In this document: one piece after another, positions 20,731 through 30,875 of the stretch | Layout of the letters: each line of letters opens with the position of its first letter | Numbering within the stretch: position 1 is the stretch's first letter | Source: Purpureocillium takamizusanense | Taxonomy: Eukaryota > Ascomycota > Sordariomycetes > Hypocreales > Ophiocordycipitaceae | Length of the DNA: 64,000 nucleotides | Assembly (NCBI RefSeq): GCF_022605165.1 | Contig: NC_063070.1 | Location: 1,240,001 to 1,304,000, forward strand | Direction of reading: 5' to 3' | Made by a program: the position numbers and the translations under genes | Notes under the pieces: generated by a model | Database searches by the model: none | Told to the model about the DNA's origin: nothing | The model's input: the letters and a program-made list of their open reading frames with translations, nothing else

Positions 20731-21972
20731 ATGCCTGGCATCGTCGACCCCCAGGCCCCCCTGGACATGGCCGTCGTCGGCTCTGGCCTGGGCGGCCTCT
20801 CCGCCGCCATCGCCCTCCGCCGCGCCGGCCACCGCGTCACCATCTACGAGCGCTACGACTTTGGCGGCGAGGTCGGCGCCTCGCTGTCGTGCGCCTCCAA
20901 CGGCTCCCGCTTCCTCGAGGAATGGGGCGTCGACGTCGCCAAGGCCAGGCCCGTCGTCCTGCGCGACCTCATCCGCCACGAGTGGTCCACCGGCGACGTC
21001 TTCGGCGTCTACCCCCTGGGCGACTACCGCGAGCGCTTCGGCACCGACTACAACAACTTCCACCGCATCGACCTCCACCAGCACCTCAAGCGCGTCGCCA
21101 CGTCGGACGAGGGCGGCGGCGTCCCCGCCACCCTCAAGGTCTGGCACAAGGCCACCGGCCTGGACCCCGCCGAGGGCCGCATCTCGTTTGAAAACGGCGC
21201 CGAGGCGACGCACGACGTCGTCGTCTGCGCCGACGGCATCCGCAGCCAGATGCGCGAGCGGCTCGGCGTCGTGCCCAACGTCTCGCGCTCCACGTCGTGC
21301 TGCTACCGGTGCATCATCAGCGCCGACAAGCTGCGCGAGCTGGGCCTGCAGGAGTTTTGCGAGCGCAGCGCCATCGAGTTTTGGGGCGGCGACGGCATCG
21401 ACAAGATCGTCATGAGCGCCTGCTCGGACCACGACGTCGTCAGCTGCTACTGCTTCTACCCGGCGGACAAAAACGACATCCGCGAGGACGGGTGGAGCAT
21501 TTCGACCACGGGCGAGACCCTCGCCAGCACGTTCCCGGGGCTCGACGAGCGCCTCAAGACGCTCTTCCGCAACGCCGAGGACATCAAGATGTGGCGGCTG
21601 TACAACCACGACCCGTACCCGTACTGGGTCAAGGGCCGGTGCTGCCTGCTGGGCGACGCCGCGCACCCCATGATGCCCGACCAGTCCCAGGGCGCGTGCA
21701 TGGCCATCGAGGACGCCGGCGCCCTGGGCATCCTCTTCTCGCCGCGGTACGCGGCCCTGTCGGTGGCGCAGAGGCTGCGCCTGTACGAGGAGGAGCGCAA
21801 GCCGCGCGCGACCCGCCTGCAGGAGAGCAGCAGGCGCGCGCGGACGGACCTGACGGAGCGCATCGGCTGGAGCAGCGCCAACGACCGGCCGGGCAAGCTG
21901 ACCATTGAGGAGGTGTGCGGCTACGACATGCACGCGCACGTCGCGGAACTCGCGAGGAAGCTGGAGGGGTAG
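20731..21972 (+). CDS. FAD-dependent monooxygenase (salicylate-hydroxylase-like, class A)
   Basis: 413 residues from the ATG at 20731 (ACACCGCACCATGCC context); an in-frame extension upstream is hydrophilic and not family-like. Three flavin motifs are present: GSGLGG (17-22) of the Rossmann dinucleotide fold, the DG motif in CADGIRS (Asp168-Gly169), and the GD motif in LLGDAAHPMMPDQSQG (Gly308-Asp309), which contacts FAD ribose and is typical of aromatic hydroxylases. Family members insert one oxygen atom into phenolic or pyridine acids using NAD(P)H; substrate and metabolite class are not deducible. No signal peptide; soluble. The stop is only 72 bp from the stop of the convergent dual-zinc-cluster regulator, and an ACS permease lies upstream, which suits uptake and oxidation of an aromatic acid (inference). 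Confidence 0.9.
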   Translation: MPGIVDPQAPLDMAVVGSGLGGLSAAIALRRAGHRVTIYERYDFGGEVGASLSCASNGSRFLEEWGVDVAKARPVVLRDLIRHEWSTGDVFGVYPLGDYRERFGTDYNNFHRIDLHQHLKRVATSDEGGGVPATLKVWHKATGLDPAEGRISFENGAEATHDVVVCADGIRSQMRERLGVVPNVSRSTSCCYRCIISADKLRELGLQEFCERSAIEFWGGDGIDKIVMSACSDHDVVSCYCFYPADKNDIREDGWSISTTGETLASTFPGLDERLKTLFRNAEDIKMWRLYNHDPYPYWVKGRCCLLGDAAHPMMPDQSQGACMAIEDAGALGILFSPRYAALSVAQRLRLYEEERKPRATRLQESSRRARTDLTERIGWSSANDRPGKLTIEEVCGYDMHAHVAELARKLEG

Positions 21973-22044
21973 CACGGACGGTTGGCGGCTCGAAGTGAGC
22001 ATTGCAAGATACCACACCACGTTTGTCTTCAGGTACCACCGTGT

Positions 22045-24117
22045 TCAGAATACCACGAGGCCGTTCATCTCATAGTAGCGGATGCGCGCCCAGTTGACAA
22101 TGGCGCCCGTGCCCTCGACCTGGTCGCGCTTGGTCCAGACGCGCTCGACCAGGTCCCTCGCGTTGTAGATGTAGCCGAAGCCGCACGTGCGCTCCATGAC
22201 GAGCAGGCGGTCCTGGATGACGACGCGGTGCTCGAGCTTCCAGCATGAGCCGCCGGCCATGACGAGCGGGTAGAGCAGGCACGTCTCGAGCGGGCTGCCG
22301 TAGCGGATCTTCTGGACGCACTCGAGGATGCCGTCGACGAACTGGCCGACCTTGGGGTCGCCGAGGTCGTAGCCCTCGACGATCTGGTGCAGGCGCAGGC
22401 GGATGGCGTACTCAAAGGCCATGGTGGCGTGGAGGACGTCGTCGTTGGCGGGCGTCAGCGACCACACGGCGCGCGACATGCCGCCGTACTCGTAGGACCA
22501 GTGGTTGATGCGGCCCTCGATCTCCTTGGCGCGCTCGCGGAAGGCGGCCTCGGAGGCGCGGTCGACGCGCGTGCTCCGCAGGTCGGCCAGGGTGTTGACG
22601 CGGTCGACGAGGTGGAACAGCTCCTTGGGGATGCCGTAGACGGCCGAGTCCTCCTCGTCGGGCATGGCCGTCATGCGGTCGAGGGCGGCCGCCTCGGCCT
22701 CCTCCTCGCCGATGAGGGGCGGGCGGCAGGTGGACGTGGTGGCGGCCGAGTCGAGGAAGCGGGCCAGCCGCAGCAGGAACTTGTAGTGGCCCGTCATCAT
22801 GTCGCCCTGCTGCTCGCGCAGCGTCATGAGCAGGCGCTTGGCGCCCTTGAGGTGCAGCTTCCAGCCCTCGCTGGTGCCGTCGAAGAGCTCCGTCATGCAC
22901 AGCAGTAGGCTGCTCACCAGCGCGATGTCGGCGCTGGTGCGGTCCACGTCGGGCAGCAGGCGGGCGAGCGCCTGCGTGGCCTTGCTCTTGTGGAGGAGGC
23001 CGCGGTCGCCCATGCCGGGCTGCAGCTTGCGCCAGTGGTTCGCCGACAGCGCGAGGATGCAGTGCAGCACGAGGTCGTTGCTCTGCGCCATGGGCAGCAG
23101 GTAGTTGTTGTACGGGTTGGTGCTCGACGCCCGCCGCGACAGTATCGACGACACAATCGTCGAGTAGTGGTTGAGCAGGGCCTTGTCCTGGGGCGCGCTC
23201 AGCTGCGGCAGGAGCTGCGGCACGTACACGGACAGCGACGACATGGGCGTCGAGTCAAACGACTCCTCGGCCGGGCTGCCGTTGCTGACGGGCGTAAAGG
23301 CCTCGATCCAGCCGTGCGGCGACGAGTTGCCCACGTCCCACGAGACCTTGCCGCCGCCGCCGGGGGGGCTCATGTCGAGCGCCAGGCCGTTGATCATGCC
23401 GGCCGCCGTCGTCGCAACGGGCATCGGCATGGCTGCTGCTGCTGCTGCCGCCGCCGCCGCCGAGATGGCCATGCCGGGCGGCGTCTGCTCCGGCTGGCTG
23501 AAGCTCCCTTGGCTGGGATGGCTGCTGCCGTGGCTGCTCGCGTGGCTGCCGTGGCTGCTGCCGTGACTGCTGCTGTCGTAGCTCCCGTGCCGCCCGCTCG
23601 CAGGCGTAGAGACGGGGCTGGGGCTGTTTCGGATCGGCATCTCCATCAAGGGGCCGTCGGCGGCCGCAGAGGGCGGGATCGCCGCATCGATGCCGTTGTG
23701 CTGGGACGCGGCGGCCGCCGTCGTCGAGCTTGCCGAGGACGACGACGACGATGTCGATTTCGACGGGGCGGCAACGGCGGCGGCGGCGGCGGCGGCGGCG
23801 ACCTTGCTTCTACTGTGCCGCTCGGGCGGCCACGCGCAATCCAGGCATAAGCGACGGCAGTCCCCGCAGCGCGGCTTGATCTCGTCGCACTTCTTCTTGC
23901 GGCGCTTGCACATGAGGCATCCTGTCTGGACGCGGCGGATGCGCGCCTTGGGCACGTCGGCGTCGTGCGGCTCGAGGCCGTCGCCGCCGGCGCCGACCGA
24001 GTTGCGCGGGCGGCACGGCAGGCTCAGGCGGACGCAGCGGGCGCAGGGCAAGCTGCCATCGCAGGCCTGCTTGATCTGGGCGCAGCGATGGCAGACGGGG
24101 CGGCTGTCGGAGCCCAT
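22045..24117 (-). CDS. Transcription factor with two tandem Zn2Cys6 clusters and Fungal_trans_2-type domain
   Basis: Single exon of 690 residues from the ATG at 24117. Cluster 1: Cys9, 12, 19, 25, 28, 35 (CX2CX6CX5CX2CX6C). Cluster 2: Cys67, 70, 77, 84, 87, 94 (CX2CX6CX6CX2CX6C), preceded by RRVQTGC and containing the basic KRRKKKCDEIKPRC. Most fungal regulators of this class have a single cluster, so the tandem pair is unusual. Ala, Ser and Gly/Ser/His-rich low-complexity regions follow (about 105-235), then a helical region from about 270 (SHGW-like WIEAF, LLNHYSTIV, HCILALSANHW) matching the Fungal_trans_2 type. Nuclear, DNA-binding; targets unknown, with the 72-bp-distant convergent monooxygenase as the nearest candidate. 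The leader carries a TGCG repeat. Confidence 0.92.
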   Translation of the reverse strand: MGSDSRPVCHRCAQIKQACDGSLPCARCVRLSLPCRPRNSVGAGGDGLEPHDADVPKARIRRVQTGCLMCKRRKKKCDEIKPRCGDCRRLCLDCAWPPERHSRSKVAAAAAAAAVAAPSKSTSSSSSSASSTTAAAASQHNGIDAAIPPSAAADGPLMEMPIRNSPSPVSTPASGRHGSYDSSSHGSSHGSHASSHGSSHPSQGSFSQPEQTPPGMAISAAAAAAAAAAMPMPVATTAAGMINGLALDMSPPGGGGKVSWDVGNSSPHGWIEAFTPVSNGSPAEESFDSTPMSSLSVYVPQLLPQLSAPQDKALLNHYSTIVSSILSRRASSTNPYNNYLLPMAQSNDLVLHCILALSANHWRKLQPGMGDRGLLHKSKATQALARLLPDVDRTSADIALVSSLLLCMTELFDGTSEGWKLHLKGAKRLLMTLREQQGDMMTGHYKFLLRLARFLDSAATTSTCRPPLIGEEEAEAAALDRMTAMPDEEDSAVYGIPKELFHLVDRVNTLADLRSTRVDRASEAAFRERAKEIEGRINHWSYEYGGMSRAVWSLTPANDDVLHATMAFEYAIRLRLHQIVEGYDLGDPKVGQFVDGILECVQKIRYGSPLETCLLYPLVMAGGSCWKLEHRVVIQDRLLVMERTCGFGYIYNARDLVERVWTKRDQVEGTGAIVNWARIRYYEMNGLVVF

Positions 24118-24156
24118 TTGGCGGTGCTGCCGGGCTGGCTTGGCTGGTTCTCGTGG

Positions 24157-24185
24157 TGCGTGCGTGCGTGCGTGCGTGCGTGCGT
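24157..24185. repeat. TGCG tetranucleotide repeat (~7 copies) in leader of dual-zinc regulator
   Basis: The tract lies 40-68 bp upstream of the minus-strand ATG at 24117, so it is probably in the transcribed leader or core promoter. Confidence 0.85.
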
Positions 24186-26961
24186 GTTAAGGGCGGGCGG
24201 TCTGTCTGCTGGGGCAGCGCGGTGCTGGCGATGAGCTCGTGCACGTAGCAGATACGGGCCTGCACGTAGTTGCCGTACGTGGTCCTTGCAGATCGAGGGA
24301 ATCTCGACCCTGCCCGTCGGTGGTGGCTCGTCTCGGACGACGACGGGTGGCGGCGCCGAGCGTGTTGGTCGGGTCTGTTGGTCGTCGACACGCACCTCTG
24401 ATGTGCGTCGGTCCGGTCGCCGCGGCGGGGGGGGACGTGCGGCGCCGCTGCCGCTGCCGTCGGCGATCGAGGACGCAAAGCCGACTGCTGGGTAGGGTGC
24501 GGCGTGCTCGGTGGCTCGAGGGCGAAGACGCTGACTAAATGGTGTCGTCGTGTCGTGTCGTCTTGGTGTTGGTGTTGTGTCGTGGTAACGCTGCGCGCCT
24601 GCCTCCGACAATGGACGACGCTCGATGGCACAAACGAACCGGCGGCGGGAGTGAGAGTGGACGGCGGTCCCGGTGGTTTTGGGGGCCTTTCGGGGAACCG
24701 TGGAACGCTTGCTAGGCAAGGCATCACCTGTCGGCTAGGAATCTTCGGCGAAGGACAGCCCGCCAAACAGCACGCACCCGACAGCGCAGCTGGAGAAAAG
24801 GGAGAGAGGGGGGGGCTCTTGGCCCGGGGGAGTGCAGCCCAGGGGAGGGCGGGGCGTCGAGATCCCGGTAGCGGTACATGCAGGCGCGGCCAGTGGCGGG
24901 CGGCGATTGGTCGACGGTGGCGCGCCCACCCCTTCCCGACCCCCCTCGAGGCTCCAGGTATCGGAACAGGATGGCGGGCATCCATGTCGTGGCTGGAGGG
25001 AGGGAGGGATCGCGGATCGCTGGGGGTTGGGGAGGGCGTCGCCGGGCCATGGCCTGGGATGCTGGTCTATCTGGCTGGGCACCTGCGCAGCCAAGAGTCG
25101 AGGTTCGTCGGGTGCTCGAGCTCGGCCGGTCCTCCAGTCTGGGCGCGCACACGTACTTCGTACCTATCTTACGTTAGTACCTAAGTAGTACTGTATCCCG
25201 CTCCGCAGTCGTCCATGAGGCACTGTCGGATGCGTGCCCAGCAGCAAGACACCGCCGCCGCACTGACTGCCGCGCCCGAGGCGACAGGAGCTCAGCCCCC
25301 CGCCTACTGGAGCGATCGGGACTGCCCACTCGCTGCATCTCACCAGTGGACTCGGGAGGTGGGTGCAATGGGGCCCCTCCCTCCAATGTACCCGTACCTT
25401 GGCATGCGGCTTGGCCTCTCCACGTCCGCATGAGGGCAGTGGACAGCCCAGCCAGGCAAGCTTGGGTCGATGGATGGCACGAAACCTTGAAGCGTCACGT
25501 CTCTGCACGCCGGCGGCTAAACGGCCCAGCACGCACGTACGCTCGCACGACGGCAATCTGGTGCGAGCGCAGCAGTGGCCCTGCCCATCAGTATCTCCTA
25601 CGGGGCAGCAACCTTGCCTTGCGCGCGCGCCCAGGTAGCACCGTGGCGCCCACGGCAGCGTGCTGTCGCGCCTCCCTGCGTGGGACGGGATTCTTGTCGC
25701 AGGGTCACGCCGCGGGGCATGGATTGCTCCGTGTCGACGACTCGTGCCTCGGGGAAGGCTGCAGGTAACGGACACACAGACGCACCCACTCACCTGGGCA
25801 GCTGCGGATGTCCGTTCGTCGACCCGGCGTCTATTCTTGGTAGGGTGGCCGCCTGTGCCCAGGTGGTGGTGCGAGCCAGAGCAGAGATTGGCCCCTGGCC
25901 AGCGGGCGGGAGGCCTGATCCCTCCCGGATGGATGGATGCATGGATGGCTGCCCTGCCCTGCCCTGCCTGGACAACGCATGGCACGGAACCCTTGACGAA
26001 CAAGCTCACCACCACACCACACCGCACCGCACCGCACGGGAGGAACCTTGTCCAGTGTGCGTGTTCGTCTCGAGCAATGGATGCCAAACGCAGGCGCCAA
26101 CTGCCGCTGCCATGCCACGAGATCCCACGCCCTCCATCATCGCGATCCCTCGCTACGTAGTGTCGCGACAGTTCCAGAGACGGACGAGAGACCCGGTCGG
26201 GCTGTCGAGACCACGCCCCGGCGCAGGGCCGTCGAGCCCGGGCTTCACTCTGCCAGTTTGGCGGTGCCGCAGCCACGGGCCGGGGGCTGGCTGTCCGCGT
26301 CCACGTCGAGCACTGCTGCGAGAGACGTCATGGCGTCGCTGCTCGGCATAAGAGATTAAAGAAGAAGAAGAAAAAAAGTGGCTCCGTTTCTTTCCTGTCG
26401 TCGATGAACGGCACACGCCAACAACAAGTGGCTGCAGCAAACGACAGACCACAAGCATCGGCAGCCCGCCGCCACACAAGGCGTCCGTCCGTGCGCGCCG
26501 ACCACTACCCCCCTTGTACTGCCCTGCCCCGATGGAGAAATTGAGACGTGAGCGCTCGACTCGTACAGACGCAAATGGCTCGAAGCCAAATACCACACGT
26601 GGGACGCATCTGTCGACGATCGGTGCCTCACGATTCGGCTGGCACGCCGCGGCGGGAACCACGCGAGGTCGCACCGTCATCGGCCCAACGAGAGGGCTCG
26701 CGGCGGCCTGGACGGCATGACGGACGGGGACCGGGCTCGCCCCTTTGCAGCGCGCAGCGTTCAAGATCGAAGCGAACGTGCCTGCGTCTTGCGTGTTCCG
26801 CCCGTGGCCGGCTGCGCATGATGGGGGCTGGTCGCCAGTCCGCCAATTCCTCGTGCCACCTGCGCATCCTTGTCCTTGCCTGCGCCGTCCCTTGTCCGAC
26901 CACGCGCGCCAGCCCGAAAGAGGCACCTCACCTAATACCAATCTGCCAACACGTCGCAGAG

Positions 26962-26982
26962 GCACACACACACACACACACA
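26962..26982. repeat. (AC)n dinucleotide repeat
   Basis: About ten AC units in intergenic DNA. Confidence 0.8.
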
Positions 26983-27820
26983 AACGCTAATAATATTATC
27001 CAGCCCAGCCAGGCGTGGGTGCGTGCCGTGCTGGGCGCTCGCATGAAGCACCAAGCAGCACGATTACTAACTCACCATCCATCGCCCTTGATGTTGCGTG
27101 GGCCGGGCCATCCACACGCATGCATGCATGGAGGCAACATCACCCGGTATCACGGCGAGCCCGAACGAAAGATGGCGGCAGTCGACTGGAGCGCGCGGCG
27201 CCCGCCTTGGATGATGGCGTTTGCTTGCCGCATCTGGGGGGCAGCAAAAAGCAACCGGCCGCCCGCCCCCTTGCGTGGTTCGACCCCTGGAACCACGCCC
27301 GACAAGCTCCCCTCATCATGCCATCCGTCCATGCCGTCGTCCAGCGCTCGTCTGCGCTCAAGAGGCATGATGGAGGGCGGGCACCACCCGGCAGAGACAC
27401 GGCCGGCCATGTGGTTGGCCGTGTAGGCGGGTCGACGAGCATCCACCACCACCTGGCCGCGCTGCTCCACATGGTGCAGGGGGGGGGGAGGATGCATCTG
27501 CAGCGGCAACAGAAGCTGTTTGTTCGTCGACAACGGCAAGACGAGGCGTCATTGCTGGGCCCTGGTGGCGTCAAAGACACTCACACACACCGACCCAGGA
27601 TGAAGGAAAACCCCGCGCGAGATCTGCTGGCGGCGCCGGTCGGGCACTGAAGGATCCAGTGGCTTGTCTGCCCGTCTATCTGCCCGCCACGGGCGCGCGT
27701 GTGCAAGCCGGAGGCGTGCCGTATTACCTGTGTCTCGCTGTGAGACGGCAAGAGGCGCGTCTGGCTGATCGCTCGCGGGCCTTGCCAGCTGGGGGCGGCC
27801 GCCGGAGCAAAGCCACGGCA

Positions 27821-27854
27821 GGCATGGCATGGCATGGCATGGCATGGCATGGCA
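27821..27854. repeat. GGCAT pentanucleotide repeat (6.8 copies)
   Basis: A perfect array, rich in overlapping ATG triplets, in intergenic DNA. Confidence 0.9.
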
Positions 27855-28394
27855 ACAAGGGTAGTAAACCGGAAACGTGGGTCGGCGGGGCTCGCGGACA
27901 TTGTCAGGGATCGCGGGTGACGAGAGGTGACGTGAGCATCGCCTTGTCGGGGCGGCATGGACTCGATGACCGCTGGCACCGTCTGGAGCGCGAGGTTGAG
28001 CCCGTGCTCCCTCGGACGGGAGGCAAGGGCTGAGGTGAATCAGACACCCGTGTCTTGGATATGAATAACTTGATACTCGCCATGTTACGTGTGGCATGTC
28101 TGTCTGTGGTTCGTCCAACGTCGTCGGATATGAGCCTCGCTTTCGGGCTGCGTGTCATCGTCAGGGTCGCGTTCGGCTCCCACCTGGGCGCGGCCACCAG
28201 TCGTGGCAGCGGCGGAGAGGACACGACATGGAACGCGGGTGACGGGATCAGAGGTCTTTGTGACGCGTTGTTTCATTCGCAGTGTTCATTCGCAGGCGAA
28301 CCCGCTTGAACATGTACAGTACAGGTCTTGCGCCTGTCCTCTTCCTCCTCCTCCCCCTCCTCCCCCCGCCCCCCCCAACCAGCCGGTCGTGTCC

Positions 28395-29450
28395 CTACTC
28401 CCAATGCGCCAGCCGAATCTCGCGGGCCGTCTTGTCGATAAACTCGCGCGCCTGCCACAGGTCCTTGTCCATGTGCATAAAGGGGTGCGGCACGCCGGGG
28501 AAGCGGCGCAGGGCGACCTCGACGCCGGCGGCGACGAGCAGCTGGGCGTAGCGCTCGCCCTCGTCGCGCAGGGGGTCCGCGCCGGCCGTGTAGATGACGG
28601 TGCGGGCGAGCCCGTCGAAGCGCGGCGCGCGCAGCAGGTTGGCGAACCAGCCGACCTCGTTGGCGCGCCAGGCCTCGCGCTCGGCCGGGTCGGCGGGCAG
28701 CGACGACCACTTGAGCTTGTCGAACCAGGCGAGGCGGCCCCAGTTGAGCGTCGGGGCGAACTCGTTCTCCTGCATCGAGGGGAACGGCGAGTCGGCGGCC
28801 GAGGCGTACTGGGCGAGGTCGTCGACGACGGGCGTGCCGACGGCGACGAGCCGCAGCGGGATGGGCGCGGGCCGGTGGTCGCGCGCCAGGTGCGCGAGGG
28901 CCAGGGCGATGCAGCCGCCCGCCGACACGCCGCCGAGCGAGATGCTGTCCGGGCGGACGTTGAAGCGGGCCGCGCCGTGCTCGTGGACGTGGCGCAGCGC
29001 GGCGAAGCTGTCGGTGATGCCCGCGGGGAACGGCACCTCGGGCACGAGGCGGTAGGCCACGTCGATGACCACCACGTTGGCCTTGGCGCAGATGTGCCGG
29101 CAGATGTGCGCCTCGGTGTCGAGGTCGCCGAGGCCCCAGCCGCCGCCGTGGAAGTCGAGGTGGACGGGCCAGGGCCCCGGCGAGGCGGGCTCGTAGACGC
29201 GCACGTCGAGGGTCACGCCGTCGGCCGTCTCGATGCGGTCGTCGTAGACGCGGCCGACCTCGGGCGCCGGGCCCGTGCCGTAGCTGTACAGCACCGAGTA
29301 CTTGGACCGGAGGAACGCGAGGTCGATGGGCTTGAGCGGCGTGTTGGCGACGTTGTCGTTGTAGAGCTTCTCGAAGACGGGGTCCAGCTTGCCGGCCATG
29401 GACGGGTGGATGGGCTGGAGGGCCTCGTGGGCGGTGTTGGAGGAAGCCAT
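28395..29450 (-). CDS. Alpha/beta hydrolase, HSL-type esterase/deacetylase
   Basis: 351 residues from the first in-frame ATG at 29450. The HGGGW oxyanion motif lies at 101-105 and the nucleophile elbow GVSAGG at 174-179 (Ser176), completed by Asp292 (TAGADPLRDEG) and His322 (GVPHPFMHM). Together these define the hormone-sensitive-lipase branch of carboxylesterases, which act on short-chain esters, acetylated metabolites or lactones. There is no signal peptide or membrane anchor, so it is probably cytosolic. A TCGGTG hexamer tract sits just upstream of the start. It is divergent from a secreted hydrolase 1.4 kb away. The substrate is unknown. Confidence 0.92.
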   Translation of the reverse strand: MASSNTAHEALQPIHPSMAGKLDPVFEKLYNDNVANTPLKPIDLAFLRSKYSVLYSYGTGPAPEVGRVYDDRIETADGVTLDVRVYEPASPGPWPVHLDFHGGGWGLGDLDTEAHICRHICAKANVVVIDVAYRLVPEVPFPAGITDSFAALRHVHEHGAARFNVRPDSISLGGVSAGGCIALALAHLARDHRPAPIPLRLVAVGTPVVDDLAQYASAADSPFPSMQENEFAPTLNWGRLAWFDKLKWSSLPADPAEREAWRANEVGWFANLLRAPRFDGLARTVIYTAGADPLRDEGERYAQLLVAAGVEVALRRFPGVPHPFMHMDKDLWQAREFIDKTAREIRLAHWE

Positions 29451-29486
29451 TGCGGCCAAGGTCGCGACGTTGTCGTCGGTGGCGGG

Positions 29487-29517
<31 letters not shown>

Positions 29518-30875
29518 TCTGGACGGTCGAGCGGGCTATGGTCTTGATGTGAGATATACCTGAATAGGACACGGCGGACTCGACGGAGCGAGGTGCGGGC
29601 ACGATGGAGGAGCAACCTGACGCACTAGTCGGATCAACCAGAAGAGGCAGACGCCGGCTCGTTGTCCACAGCTCGTTGGTCGGCGAGCGTCGTTATAAGT
29701 TTCGTGGAGGATCCGTGCCGCGCTTGCGGGTGCGCCCCGTCGCGTCGAGCTCCAGAGCCACGGCACATCGGCTGCCGACCGCGTCCAGGACCTGGTGGCA
29801 TCGCCGTCGTCATGCGCGGCCGCTCGAGATGGCGGGGGAGAGGCCCTCGGGGCGGGAGCCGTGGGGAAGCTCTGGGGGCCCCCGCCGTCGTCCGTCGGGC
29901 CTCCAGCGTCTGGGCACGGGCGGCTGCAGCACGGGCACGTTGGAAATTCCGCGGGGGAGCTTGGGGCGCCTGGGCTCTGGAGCTCAGGGCACTCAGGGTC
30001 CGTCCCGCCGCCTCCTCGCAGCACCCGCCAGTGGAGGGCTGCACTGCGCTGGCGACGGCGGAGCCCCATTACACGCCGTGCACGCCTGGTACTGCCGGCG
30101 CAAAGATGTCGGCAGAGGGCCCGAATGCGACGGCAGCATCAAGCCTGTGGAGGGTGCTTAGCTAACACGGATCGCTGCGTCAATGCCTTTGTTGCTGCCA
30201 CCACCTCGTCCCCCCCGTCCACTCTGCCGGGCCTCCGAGGCTGCTGGGAGAATGACGCCGTTTTCGTGCAAGCCTCGCCCACAGTAACATGCAGACATGG
30301 TCACTCGATTGGCGACGACTCCACGTGTCCGGACGAGCACGGACGACTGCAACCCCGACCCGTGCCTGCGTTGGCGTGGCCGCACGACCTCCTTGGAGGC
30401 GCCGGGATGGCCAATGACCCAAGGGACAGGCGACATGCCAAGACCCGTCTTGCTGTCTCGCTACCAAATTGATGAACATCGTCGTCGCGTCGTCGCCAGC
30501 CGCAGCTCAATCGGCGGGGTGAGTACTCCGAGTTGAGAGTCGAGGTCCCCCGAGCGGGTAGCGCACCCAGCGAACCCTGATCGGCGTCCGTCACTCATAA
30601 GCCGCCAAGACAGAACAAAGACCAGCAGCTCCGCAGAGTTGCAGCAACGTCTTCAACGACCCGTCAAGCAGGAGGAACTCTTGACGTCGGCGCTGGCCCG
30701 ATCCGGAAGGTCTGACGCCTGCTTATCCCCCGAGCATCAGACCAGCAACCGTACATCTCTCCGGGACCCCGACGAGGGGCATTTAAGCTTGAATCATGGT
30801 TAAAAAGGGCGGGCCGCTGTCCGTCCTGGGGGATGAAGCGGACATACCGACTGTTGTCACGCTCGGCTGCCCGTC
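29451..30875. other. Divergent intergenic region between two hydrolase genes
   Basis: 1.4 kb shared by the esterase (minus) and the secreted hydrolase (plus). It contains a TCGGTG hexamer tract at 29490-29517 and no supported gene. Confidence 0.5.
29490..29517. repeat. TCGGTG hexanucleotide repeat (~4.5 copies)
   Basis: A tandem hexamer 40-67 bp upstream of the HSL-type esterase ATG, read on the + strand. Confidence 0.8.

Larger units (their letters stand above)
24118..28394. other. Gene-free intergenic region (4.3 kb)
   Basis: It starts with the leader and promoter of the dual-zinc regulator and ends at the 3' side of the HSL-type esterase. ORFs to 370 codons (for example 25164-26276 minus) have compositions like translated non-coding DNA (Arg, Cys, His, Gly) and no motif. 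It holds the TGCG repeat, AT-rich TACGTTAGTACCTAAG-like DNA near 25165-25195, an (AC)n tract near 26962-26982 and the GGCAT array at 27821-27854. Confidence 0.5.

Noticed and set aside
20392..22020. 542-codon minus-strand ORF opposite the FAD monooxygenase
   Set aside because: Shadow ORF; the plus strand carries the three flavin motifs.
25164..26276. 370-codon minus-strand ORF in the 24.1-28.4 kb gap
   Set aside because: Cys/Arg/His/Gly-rich translation, no hydrophobic core pattern, no motif, overlaps simple repeats; length is not surprising at this GC content.
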